In this document: positions 1 through 8,658 of the stretch, piece after piece | How the letters are laid out: each line of letters begins with the position of its first letter | Numbering within the stretch: the stretch's first letter is position 1 | Origin: Steroidobacteraceae bacterium | GTDB lineage: Bacteria > Pseudomonadota > Gammaproteobacteria > Steroidobacterales > Steroidobacteraceae | Direction: 5' to 3' | Assembly (NCBI GenBank): GCA_027531255.1 | Contig: JAPZRU010000006.1 | Coordinates: 186,001 to 250,000 of the forward strand | DNA: 64,000 bases | Translations under genes and position numbers: made by a program | Notes under the pieces: model-generated | Seen by the model: only the letters and a program-made list of their open reading frames with translations | Databases searched by the model: none | What the model was told of the DNA's origin: nothing

Positions 1-1
1 G

Positions 2-1216
2 TTGCACGCGCTGCGTGGCCACCGCCACTGGCCGCGGGTGCTGCACGATGCGCCGCCGAAGCCGACCTACGACGTGATCGTCGTCGGCGGTGGCGGGCAC
101 GGTCTCGCGACCGCCTACTTCCTCGCGAAGCAGCACGGCATCCGCCGCGTCGCGGTGCTCGAACGCACGGCGATCGGCCACGGCAACAGCGGGCGGAACA
201 CGCAGGTCTCTCGCTCCGACTACTTCCACCTGCCGAGCTCGAAGTTCTACGACCGCTCGCTGCAGCTCTACGAGGGGCTGTCCCGGGAGCTCAACTTCAA
301 CGTGATGCTGAGCCAGCGCGGCAAGATCAACCTCGCCCACGACACGCACGAGCTCGAGATCCTGCGCCGTGCGACGAACGCCTGCCGGGCGAACGGAGTC
401 GACGGCGAAATGCTGACCACCGACGAGCTGTACCGGCTGATACCGGCGCTGAACCGCCGCGCCCGCTTCCCGATCGTCGGCGGCAGCGTGCAGTGGCGTG
501 GGGGCATCTCCCGGCACGACGCCGTGGTGTGGGGCTTCGCCCGGGCGGCGACGCAGCTGGGCGTCGACATCGTCCAGGGCTGCGAAGTGCGGGGCTTCGT
601 GCGCGACGGCGACGCGGTCGTCGGCGTCGAGACGAACCGGGGCCGAATCGCCGCGCCGCGGATCTGCCTCGCGGTCGCAGGTCACTCCACGCAGCTGGCG
701 CGCAAGGCCGGCCTCGACCTGCCGCTGACCAGCATGGCGCTGCAGGCGATGGTCAGCGAGCCCGTGAAGCCGATGCTCGACCAGGTGGTCATGTCCGCGA
801 AGATCCACGTGTACGTCAGCCAGTCCGACCGCGGCGAGATGGTGATCGGCGGCGGCGCCGACGTGTACGCCTCGTACGCCCAGCGCGGCGGCCTGCCCGT
901 CACCGAGGCGAACGTGCAGGCCTGTCTCGAACTCTTCCCCGCGTTCTCGCGACTGCGACTCATGCGCCAGTGGGCCGGCATCGTCGACATCTCGCCGGAC
1001 ACGACGCCGATCATGGGCACGACGCCCGTGCCGGGGCTCTACGTCAACTGTGGCTGGGGCACGGGTGGCTACAAGGCGATACCCGCCGGCGGCGAGACGA
1101 TGGCCTACACGCTCGCGACCGGCCGGCCCCATCCGCTGATCGAGGCCTTCGGCCTCGAGCGCTTCGAGCAGGGCCGTCTGATCGACGAGGGCGCGGCCGC
1201 CGGAGTGGCGCACTGA
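2..1216 (+). CDS. soxB: Sarcosine oxidase beta subunit (5' end cut by window)
   Basis: Beta subunit of heterotetrameric sarcosine oxidase, a cytosolic flavoenzyme that oxidatively demethylates sarcosine to glycine. A GGGGHG dinucleotide-binding loop lies near residues 29-34 of the visible part. The RGGxxRHDAV segment carries His172, which aligns with the histidine that holds FMN covalently in this family. The readable frame begins at the second base of the window. Compared with typical family members about ten N-terminal residues lie upstream, so the TTG there is probably not the start. The stop overlaps the soxA start by one base (TGATG), so the two are translationally coupled. Identification is firm. 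Confidence 0.93.
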   Translation: MHALRGHRHWPRVLHDAPPKPTYDVIVVGGGGHGLATAYFLAKQHGIRRVAVLERTAIGHGNSGRNTQVSRSDYFHLPSSKFYDRSLQLYEGLSRELNFNVMLSQRGKINLAHDTHELEILRRATNACRANGVDGEMLTTDELYRLIPALNRRARFPIVGGSVQWRGGISRHDAVVWGFARAATQLGVDIVQGCEVRGFVRDGDAVVGVETNRGRIAAPRICLAVAGHSTQLARKAGLDLPLTSMALQAMVSEPVKPMLDQVVMSAKIHVYVSQSDRGEMVIGGGADVYASYAQRGGLPVTEANVQACLELFPAFSRLRLMRQWAGIVDISPDTTPIMGTTPVPGLYVNCGWGTGGYKAIPAGGETMAYTLATGRPHPLIEAFGLERFEQGRLIDEGAAAGVAH

Positions 1217-4212
1217 TGGCCAGCTTCCAGCCCGACTCCCACGCCACGCCGGGCCTGGGCCTCGGTGCCTTCCGGCTGGCGGCCGGCGGTCGCGTCGACC
1301 GCGCGAAGGTCATGAACTTCCGCTGGGACGGCCGCCCGCTGACGGCGTGCGCCGGCGACACGCTGGCCTCGGCACTGCTGGCGCACGGCGAGCGGCTCGT
1401 CGGTCGCGGGTTCAAGTTCCACCGGCCCAGGGGCATCCTGAGCGCGGGGGCCGAAGAACCGAACGGTCTCGTCGCCGTCGGCTCCGGCGACCGGCTCGAT
1501 CCGAGCGCGCGCGCCACGCTCGTGCGCGTGCACGAAGGGCTCGAGGCGCGCCCGCAGAACTGCTGGCCGAGCGTGCGCTTCGACGTCGGCCGCGCGCTCG
1601 ACTTCGTCGCACCGCTGTGGCCGGCCGGCTTCTACAACAAGACCTTCATCTGGCCGTCGTGGCACGCCTACGAGGGCCTGATCCGCCGCACGGCCGGCCT
1701 CGGCGACGCACTGCACGGTGCGGACCCGGAGCGCTACGACGTCGCGAACGCGACCTGCGAGCTGCTGGTGGTCGGCGCTGGTGCGGCCGGTCTCGCGGCC
1801 GCCCTCCTCGCCTCGCGGGCCGGCGCCACGGTGGTGCTGGTCGAGCAGGACGCGGAGTTCGGCGGTCACCTGCTGGTGGAGTCCTGCGCGATCGACGGCC
1901 TGCCGGCCGCGCAGTGGCTCGGCCGCGCGCTCGCAGAACTCGCGGCGAACCCGCGCGTGAGCCTGCTGCCGGCGACGACCGCGTTCGGCCTGTACGACCA
2001 CGGCCACGTCGGCCTGCTGGAGCGGGTAGCCGAGCGGACTCCCACGAGCCCGGTGCGGCACCGCTACTGGCGCGTGCGCGCGCGGGGACTGGTGCTCGCC
2101 TCCGGTGCGCTCGAGCAGCCGTGGGTGTTCGAGCGCAACGACCTGCCGGGCGTGATGCTCGCCGGCGCGGTCCGCACCTACGCGCAGCGCTACGCGGTCG
2201 CCGCCGGCCGGCGCGTCGTGTTCGCCACCAACAACGATTCCGCGTACCTCGCGGCGCTCGATCTCGCGCGGGCAGGCGTGGCGGTGCCGGGGCTCGTCGA
2301 CAGCCGCGCCGAGCCGCCCCGCGAACTCGCGGACTTGCTGCAGACGGCCGGTGTGCCCGTCTACGGCGGCGCCGTGATCGCCGCCGCCACGGGCGGCAGC
2401 CGGCTCGCCGCCGTGGAAATCGCGCCGCTGGACGGCGCCGGCGCACGTCTCCGGCTCGAGTGCGATGCGGTCGGGATGTCGGCCGGGTGGGCGCCGGCAG
2501 TGCACCTGTGGTCGCACGCGCGCGGTCGCCTGGCCTTCGACCCGGAGCGTCAGTGCTTCCTGCCCGTCGCCGGCACGGCGCCACTCTCGGTCGCGGGCGC
2601 GCTGGCCGGTGCGCACACGCTCTCACACTGCTTCGCGAGCGCCGCGCGCGCGGTGGCGGCCGAGGCCTCTCGTGCCGGGTTCGCCGTAGACGTCGGCGGT
2701 GCGCTCCCGAAGGTCGAGGAGCCCCGCTCGAGCCCGCGCGTGGACGCGCGCCGCGTGTCGCCGGGCGGGCGGCGTCACCGTCAGTGGCTCGACTTCCAGC
2801 ACGACGTGACGCTCGCGGACGTCGATCTCGCGCTGCGCGAGGGCTTCGACGCGATCGAACACCTGAAGCGCTACACCACCACCGGCATGTCGGTGGACCA
2901 GGGCAAGACCAGCAACCTGAACGCGCTGCTCGTCGTCGCGGAACTGACCGGCCGCGCGCCAGACGCGGTCGGCACGACGACCTTCCGCCCGCCGTACACC
3001 CCGGTCACGCTCGGTGCGCTCGCCGGGCGGCAGGTCGGCGAGTTCTACGCACCGCGTCGACGACTGCCTGCGCACGCCGAGCACGAGCGCCTCGGCGCCG
3101 TGTTCGAGGAGGCCGGGGGCTGGATGCGGCCGGCGTGGTATCCGCGCGCTGGCGAGTCGAAGGAACAGGCGATCGCCCGCGAGGTGCTCGCCGTGCGCGC
3201 CTCGGCCGGCCTCTTCGACGCATCGCCGCTCGGCAAGTTCGAGATCGAAGGCCCGGAAGCGGCACGCTTCCTCGATGCCTTCTACATCAACAACGTCCGC
3301 ACGCTCGAAGTCGGCCGCACTCGCTACGGCCTGATGCTGAACGAGAACGGCGTGATCATCGACGACGGCACGATCGCGCGACTCGGGCCGCAGCACTTCG
3401 TGATCACGACGACGAGCGGCGGCGCGGCGCGGATCGGCGCCTGGCTCGACGACTGGCGCCAGTGCGAGTGGCCGGACCAGGACGTGGTGGTCACGCCGGT
3501 CACGACGCAGTGGGCCACCGTCGCGCTCGCCGGTCCGAAGGCGCGCGAGATCCTGTCTCGACTCGGCCCGGACATCGACCTGTCGCCGGCCGCGTTCCCG
3601 CACCTGCACGTCCGCGTCGGTTCGCTCGCAGGCGTGCCGACCCGACTCTACCGCGTCAGCTTCTCCGGCGAGCTCGGCTACGAGATCAACGTGCCGGCGC
3701 GCTACGGCGCCGCGCTGTGGCGCGCACTGGAGGACGCCGGCCGCGAGTTCGGCATCGCCCCGTACGGTACCGAGGCGCTGCTGCTGCTGCGGCTCGAGAA
3801 GGGCTTCCTGCACGTCGGGCTCGACACCGACGGCACCACCGCGCCGTCCGACGTCGGCTGGGGGGAGATCGCGCTGAAGAAGCAGGCCGACTACGTGGGC
3901 AAGCGCTCGCTCACCCGCCCGGAGAACGTGCGCGCCGACCGGCTGCAGCTCGTCGGCCTGGTCGGCGAGGACGAACTGCTGATACCCGGTACGCACCTGC
4001 GGCTCGACGGCACGACCGAGGGCAGCGACGGCTGGGTGACGTCGGCGGCGTTCAGCCCGACGCTCGGCAAGCGCGTCGCGCTCGCGCTCCTGCGCGGCGG
4101 GCGGGCCCGCACCGGACAGACGGTCACGCTCTTCGACCTCGGCCGCACCGGGCGCGCGGAAGTCGCCCCGACTCCGTTCTACGATCCGAAGGGGGAGCGT
4201 CTGCATGGCTGA
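1216..4212 (+). CDS. soxA: Sarcosine oxidase alpha subunit
   Basis: A 998-residue alpha subunit of heterotetrameric sarcosine oxidase, of usual size. The N-terminal 130 residues resemble the ferredoxin-like SoxA domain. A NAD-binding GAGAAGL loop sits near residue 185. The last third (about 640-975) is a GcvT/aminomethyltransferase-like domain that in the family channels the methyl group to tetrahydrofolate. The start is the ATG overlapping the soxB stop; the upstream part of this open frame is antiparallel-looking shadow of soxB and is not used. In characterised operons soxD lies between soxB and soxA, but there is no room for it here. The 3' end overlaps soxG by 8 bases. Confidence 0.95.
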   Translation: MASFQPDSHATPGLGLGAFRLAAGGRVDRAKVMNFRWDGRPLTACAGDTLASALLAHGERLVGRGFKFHRPRGILSAGAEEPNGLVAVGSGDRLDPSARATLVRVHEGLEARPQNCWPSVRFDVGRALDFVAPLWPAGFYNKTFIWPSWHAYEGLIRRTAGLGDALHGADPERYDVANATCELLVVGAGAAGLAAALLASRAGATVVLVEQDAEFGGHLLVESCAIDGLPAAQWLGRALAELAANPRVSLLPATTAFGLYDHGHVGLLERVAERTPTSPVRHRYWRVRARGLVLASGALEQPWVFERNDLPGVMLAGAVRTYAQRYAVAAGRRVVFATNNDSAYLAALDLARAGVAVPGLVDSRAEPPRELADLLQTAGVPVYGGAVIAAATGGSRLAAVEIAPLDGAGARLRLECDAVGMSAGWAPAVHLWSHARGRLAFDPERQCFLPVAGTAPLSVAGALAGAHTLSHCFASAARAVAAEASRAGFAVDVGGALPKVEEPRSSPRVDARRVSPGGRRHRQWLDFQHDVTLADVDLALREGFDAIEHLKRYTTTGMSVDQGKTSNLNALLVVAELTGRAPDAVGTTTFRPPYTPVTLGALAGRQVGEFYAPRRRLPAHAEHERLGAVFEEAGGWMRPAWYPRAGESKEQAIAREVLAVRASAGLFDASPLGKFEIEGPEAARFLDAFYINNVRTLEVGRTRYGLMLNENGVIIDDGTIARLGPQHFVITTTSGGAARIGAWLDDWRQCEWPDQDVVVTPVTTQWATVALAGPKAREILSRLGPDIDLSPAAFPHLHVRVGSLAGVPTRLYRVSFSGELGYEINVPARYGAALWRALEDAGREFGIAPYGTEALLLLRLEKGFLHVGLDTDGTTAPSDVGWGEIALKKQADYVGKRSLTRPENVRADRLQLVGLVGEDELLIPGTHLRLDGTTEGSDGWVTSAAFSPTLGKRVALALLRGGRARTGQTVTLFDLGRTGRAEVAPTPFYDPKGERLHG

Positions 4213-4780
4213 GGCTGCGACCGCTGTCGCGCTGGCCGCGACCCCGGCCCTGGCGACCGGCGAGACGCCGGTGGCCGAGGGCACCGTACTGCGCGTGCTG
4301 CCGCCGCGGGCATTGGTGCGCCTTCAGCTGCCGCGACGCGCGATCGCAGCGGCGGGCACGCTCCGGATCGGCGACACGCCCCTGCCAACGACGCCGGGCC
4401 GCTGCGCGGGCGACGACCCCGCCCTGCTCTGGCTCGCACCCGACGGCTGGCTGTTGATATCCGACCACCACGACGGCGCGGCGCTCGCCGGGGAGGCGCG
4501 CCGCGCGTGCGGCGAGCGCACCGTCGCCGCGGTCGACGTCTCCGACGCCCTCGTCGGCTTCGAACTCGCCGGCGCGCGTGTCCGCGAGCTGCTGTCGCGC
4601 GGCACCGGTCTAGAGCTCTCCGACGAGACGCTCGCGCCCGGTCGCTGCGCACGCACGCGCCTCGCGCAGCTCGCCGTCATCGTGCGACCGCGCGCAGCCG
4701 AGCGCGTGGAATTGATCGTCGATCGCGGGCCGGCGGCATGGCTGCGCGACTGGTTCGTCGATGCGGGGGGACTACTGTGA
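4205..4780 (+). CDS. soxG: Sarcosine oxidase gamma subunit
   Basis: A 191-residue protein matching the SoxG family in size, in operon position and in the weak GcvT-like fold signature (DVSDALVGFELAG, then a C-terminal RGPAAWLRDWF-like end). In heterotetrameric sarcosine oxidase the gamma subunit packs against the alpha subunit; its own catalytic role is not established. The ATG lies inside the end of soxA (8-base overlap) and its stop overlaps the next gene's GTG (GTGA), so four genes appear to be translated as a coupled set. SoxG sequences are poorly conserved, so the call leans partly on context. Confidence 0.85.
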   Translation: MAEAATAVALAATPALATGETPVAEGTVLRVLPPRALVRLQLPRRAIAAAGTLRIGDTPLPTTPGRCAGDDPALLWLAPDGWLLISDHHDGAALAGEARRACGERTVAAVDVSDALVGFELAGARVRELLSRGTGLELSDETLAPGRCARTRLAQLAVIVRPRAAERVELIVDRGPAAWLRDWFVDAGGLL

Positions 4781-6561
4781 GCGAAACCGATCGTCGGGAG
4801 TTTCTGAAGGTCGCCGGCCTAGGCCTGGCGGGCGCCGGCGCCGCCGTGCTCGGCGGCGAAGCGGCCGCGGCGACGGCCCGCGGCGCCGCGCCACCGATGG
4901 CTCGGCAGGGCCCGAAGGAAGTGATGCGCGGCAAGCGCGCGGTCGCGAGCAGCCAGAGCCCGATCGTCACCGAGGCGATGCTCGACACGCTGCGCGCCGG
5001 CGGCAACGCGGTGGACGCAGTGGTCTGCGGCAGCATCGTCCAGGCGACCGTGCAGCCAGAGATGACGAACCACACCGGCACCGTCAGCGCGCTCGTCTAC
5101 GAGGCGAAGACCGGCAGGATCCACTGTCTCAACAGCACGGGCACGCTGCACCCGACGCTGCCGCCGTTCCGGCCCTACCCGCCCGGCGTCGGCGGCCTCG
5201 CGATCGGTTCTCCGATGGCCTGCATCCCCGGCTTCATGCCGGGCATGAAGGCGTTGCACGAGCGCTTCGGCTCGCGCCCCTGGAAGAGCCTCGTCGAGCC
5301 CGCGATCCCGTGGGCCGAAGACGGCTTCCCGGTCGACGAGTTCCAGCGCTCGCTGTTCGACCTCTTCCTCGACAGCGCGACGTACTTCCCCGACATGCGC
5401 GCCCTGTTCGCGCCCGAGGGCTTCTCGCCGTCGGTCGGCACGATGTTCCGCAATCCGGCGCTCGCCCGCTCGCTGCGTGGCCTCGCCGACGAGGGTCCGG
5501 ATCACTTCACGCAGGGCGAGTGGGCGCGCGCGTTCGTCGCCCGCGCCGACGAACTCGGGTGGAAGATCGAGCTCTCCGACCTGTCGGCCAATCCGCCGCG
5601 CTGGGTCGACCCGATCCGCTATCCGCACAAGCAGTACGAGATCGTGCAGCCGGCGCCGCCGGAGAGGCAGGCGCTCTACTGCTGCATCGTGCTCGGCATC
5701 CTGCGGCACCTCGACGTGTCGTCGCTCGGGCACTACACCGAGTCGGCCGAGAGCCTGTACTACATGGCGCAGGCGCTGCGCCGCGCCGGGTTCGAGCTCG
5801 GCATGCTGCACGACCCGCAGTTCTTCGACACGCCGCTGGACGTCTGGATGTCGGACGACTACCTCGCGAATCTCGCCGCGATCCTGAAGCGCTCGCGTCC
5901 GAAGGCCGGCGTGGATCTCACGAAGCACGTGCAGCTGACGACGCACCCCGGCTTCGGGCGAGCGTTTGGCTGGAACGGCGGTGCACCGGAGCCGCCGACG
6001 AAGCAGCCGGCCGGCAGTTGCGAACTCACCTGCGTGGACGCGCAGGGCAACTGGGTGCAGATGATGAACACGCTGCAGGCCGGCGGCATCCCCGGCATGG
6101 TCGTCGGCGGCGTGCCGATGTGGGGCACGCACGCGCAGTTCGGCATGGACGCGGCGATCCACGGCTGGCTCGGCGTGCCCGGCAGCCGCATCCGCTGCGT
6201 GATGAGCAACACGATCGTGCTGCGCGACGGCCGCCCGTGGCTGTCGATGGGCTCCCCGGGCAACGTGCACTGCACCGTGCCGCAGATGCTGTCGAACGTG
6301 CTCGACTATCCGAACGAGCCGTACGACGCGGCGGTGCTGCCGCGGATGCTGCCGATGGGCGACGACTACGGCATCACGATCGAGACGCGCATTCCCGAGA
6401 AGGTCGTGAAGGATCTCGCGAAGCTTGGTGCCACCGTGCGCCCGCGGCCGCCGTACGACGTGGCGATGGGGTCGTACCAGCAGGCCTGGCGCGATCCGGC
6501 GACCGGCCGGCTGAACGCGAGCACGGATCCGCGGCGCGCGGGTCAGGCCGGCGGGTACTGA
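4777..6561 (+). CDS. Tat-exported gamma-glutamyltransferase-family protein
   Basis: A 594-residue member of the gamma-glutamyltransferase (Ntn-hydrolase) family. The N-terminus has a twin-arginine signal (RREFLKVAG followed by a hydrophobic Gly/Ala stretch), predicting folded export to the periplasm. The N-terminal half holds the family pattern around the GGNAVDA segment. The small-subunit junction aligns at GSCELTCVDAQGN, where the usual TT catalytic pair reads Ser414-Cys415, so the autoprocessing nucleophile would be Ser or Cys. The GTG start at 4777 overlaps the soxG stop by four bases, placing it in the sox operon. Its substrate is unknown; an N-acylated or glutamyl-linked precursor of sarcosine or a methylamine is possible but inferred from context only. 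Confidence 0.85.
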   Translation: MSETDRREFLKVAGLGLAGAGAAVLGGEAAAATARGAAPPMARQGPKEVMRGKRAVASSQSPIVTEAMLDTLRAGGNAVDAVVCGSIVQATVQPEMTNHTGTVSALVYEAKTGRIHCLNSTGTLHPTLPPFRPYPPGVGGLAIGSPMACIPGFMPGMKALHERFGSRPWKSLVEPAIPWAEDGFPVDEFQRSLFDLFLDSATYFPDMRALFAPEGFSPSVGTMFRNPALARSLRGLADEGPDHFTQGEWARAFVARADELGWKIELSDLSANPPRWVDPIRYPHKQYEIVQPAPPERQALYCCIVLGILRHLDVSSLGHYTESAESLYYMAQALRRAGFELGMLHDPQFFDTPLDVWMSDDYLANLAAILKRSRPKAGVDLTKHVQLTTHPGFGRAFGWNGGAPEPPTKQPAGSCELTCVDAQGNWVQMMNTLQAGGIPGMVVGGVPMWGTHAQFGMDAAIHGWLGVPGSRIRCVMSNTIVLRDGRPWLSMGSPGNVHCTVPQMLSNVLDYPNEPYDAAVLPRMLPMGDDYGITIETRIPEKVVKDLAKLGATVRPRPPYDVAMGSYQQAWRDPATGRLNASTDPRRAGQAGGY

Positions 6562-6675
6562 GCGGTCCGTCCCGAAGACTGCCGCTCCCGTGGCCGACGT
6601 CGCCGAGGGGCGCCGCGGACGGGACCGCAGGGTTAACGACCCGGGTCGCACGGGGACCCGGGTCCCGGCCTCGAC

Positions 6676-7250
6676 TCAGAACGCGGCAGACGGCGACAGG
6701 GTGATCGTCCGCGGCCGGATCACCGTCGCACCGGTGACCGTGCCACTCGTGGAGGCACCGGTGAACGCCAGCTTGTCCCGAAGGTTCTCGGCCCGCACCT
6801 GCAGGACGTACCTGTCCCACGACAGGCCCGCGCGCAGATCGACAGTGGCGTAGCCCGGCAGCGTCACGTTCGGATCGCCGACGGCGCCCGGATAGCTCGA
6901 CGGCATCTTGGTCTGCGCCCTGATCGTGCCACCGACGCGTGCAGTGAAGGTCTGCGACGGCGCGAACTCCTGGTCCGCCACCAGCGAGAACGTCCGGTCC
7001 GGGGTCAGTGGCAGTGCGTCACCCGCGCGCGCGCCGCCAAGAACACCGTGGCCGGCAGGCCGCCCACCGCCGCTCCGGTGGCCGAGCGATCCTTCGAGCT
7101 CGCCTGCCGCAGGCCGGCGGTGAAATCGAGCGCGTCGGTGACCGGGAGCCCGAGCGGCTCCGCCTCGCCGCGTACGACACCGTGCGCGGCATCCAGGCTG
7201 TGGATCTGCCCGGTCGCCGAACCGCCGGGCGGCGATCGGGCGGTGCGAGC
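6676..7250 (-). pseudogene. Remnant of a TonB-dependent receptor (C-terminal barrel end)
   Basis: The minus strand from about 7020 to 6676 encodes a typical end of a TonB-dependent receptor barrel: a TVDLRAGL strand, VLQVRAENLRDK, and a final PRTITLSPSAAF ending in aromatic Phe. The preceding strand pair (SLDAAHGVV, DALDFTAGLRQASS) lies in a different frame at about 7030-7250, so a frameshift separates the pieces. Upstream of that the symporter gene begins to occupy the strand, so about 600 residues of receptor including plug and signal peptide are gone. It is read as a decaying, non-functional copy. Confidence 0.7.
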
Positions 7251-7256
7251 AGAGGA

Positions 7257-8615
7257 TCAGGTCAGCGCCGCCACGAACACGACGACGATGGCGGCGGGAC
7301 AGACGAGCCGCAGCAGCCAGACGACCGCGGCGCGCTGCCACGGGCTCGACTGCGCGAAACCCTCCTCCAGGAACGCGCGGGGCAGGCGCCAGCCGACGAA
7401 CACGGCCGTCATCAGCGCGCCGACCGGCAGCAGCAGGTTCGCCGTGAAATAGTCCACGACGTCGAACCACGTGCTGCCCTCGAAGCGCGGGAACGTGCCG
7501 AGCGGCCGCCAGTCCGCGAGCACGTTGAACGACAGCAGCGACGCGAGCCCGAGCAGCCAGCTGGCGCCGATCGTGATCGCGACCGCGGACGACCGCGGCA
7601 TCCGCACGTGCTGCTCGAACCACGCGATCGACGGCTCGAGCCCCGCCATCGACGGCGTCAGCGCCGCGAGCACCAGCAGCAGGAAGAACAGCGTCCCGAA
7701 CGCCTGTCCGCCCGGCATCAGCGCGAAGGCCGCCGGCAGCACGTTGAAGACGAGGTCCGGGCCCTGCGCCGGGTCCATGTCGAAGGCGAACACCAGCGGG
7801 AACACCACCAGCGTGGCGAGCACCGAGACGACCAGGATCGACACGACGATCAGCGTCGCCGAGCGCAGCAGCGAACTGTCGCCCGGCGCGTAGGCGCCGT
7901 ACGCGATCATCATCGCCATCCCGACGCCGGTCGCGTAGAAGGCCTGGCCGATCGCCGTCAGCGCCACCTCGGCGTCGATCCGCGCGAAGTCCGGCTGGAA
8001 CGCGAACGACAGACCGCGCGCCACGTCGCCGGTCGCGAGTGCGTAGGCGACCAGCACGCCGAGCAGCCCGAGCAGCAGCGGTGCGCGCCAGCGATTGGCG
8101 ACCTCGAGCCCCTTGACGACGCCGCGGCCGGAGATCAGCCCGAGCAGCGCGAGGAACGCGAGGTGCCAGGCACCCATCTCCCACGGGTTCGCGAGGAAGG
8201 CGCGCCACTCGACCGCCAGTGCCTCCGGCCCGAGGCCGTTCAGCTGGCCGCTCGCGCACTTCCACGCGTACGCCAGCACCCAGCCGGCGATGATCGTGTA
8301 GTAGGAGATGATCAGGAACGTCGCGAGCGTGCCGAGCACGCCGATCGCGTTCCACGCGCGCGAGCGCCCCGCGGCCGCGGCCACGGCGCCCGCGGCCTGC
8401 GCCGGGTTCAGCCGCGCGCGACGGCCGATCAGGAACTCGGCGGCCAGCATCGGCACCGCGATCGCCACGCAGGCGACCACGAACACGAGGATGAACGCGC
8501 TGCCGCCCTGCGTGCCGACGAGGTACGGGAATCGCCAGATGCTGCCGAGCCCGACGGCGGCACCGATGGTCGCCAGATAGAACGCGACCTGCGAGGACCA
8601 GCGGGCACTGCTCAT
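7257..8615 (-). CDS. Sodium-dependent transporter, neurotransmitter:sodium symporter (SNF/NSS) family
   Basis: A 452-residue polytopic inner-membrane protein. The first helix carries the NSS signature (GAAVGLGSIWRFPYLVG), which holds the unwound substrate- and sodium-binding segment in the LeuT family. Further hydrophobic segments spread along the whole length fit 11-12 helices, as in bacterial NSS proteins. Members import amino acids or amines together with sodium. Proximity to sarcosine oxidase makes an N-methylated amino acid a reasonable guess, but nothing in the sequence fixes the substrate. It is transcribed opposite to sox. The C-terminal end is immediately followed by the TBDR remnant. 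Confidence 0.92.
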   Translation of the reverse strand: MSSARWSSQVAFYLATIGAAVGLGSIWRFPYLVGTQGGSAFILVFVVACVAIAVPMLAAEFLIGRRARLNPAQAAGAVAAAAGRSRAWNAIGVLGTLATFLIISYYTIIAGWVLAYAWKCASGQLNGLGPEALAVEWRAFLANPWEMGAWHLAFLALLGLISGRGVVKGLEVANRWRAPLLLGLLGVLVAYALATGDVARGLSFAFQPDFARIDAEVALTAIGQAFYATGVGMAMMIAYGAYAPGDSSLLRSATLIVVSILVVSVLATLVVFPLVFAFDMDPAQGPDLVFNVLPAAFALMPGGQAFGTLFFLLLVLAALTPSMAGLEPSIAWFEQHVRMPRSSAVAITIGASWLLGLASLLSFNVLADWRPLGTFPRFEGSTWFDVVDYFTANLLLPVGALMTAVFVGWRLPRAFLEEGFAQSSPWQRAAVVWLLRLVCPAAIVVVFVAALT

Positions 8616-8658
8616 GAGGGATCACCCGCGCGCGATCGTGATCGAGCCGCGCGGAGCC

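Noticed and set aside
1105-2616. Long minus-strand open frame of 503 codons inside soxA
   Set aside because: It is the antisense shadow of a real GC-rich gene; the translation is low-complexity Arg/Ala/Gly and carries no family motif.
4819-6651. Minus-strand open frame of 610 codons opposite the gamma-glutamyltransferase-like gene
   Set aside because: His/Arg/Ala-rich shadow without motifs, while the plus strand carries clear family blocks and a Tat signal.
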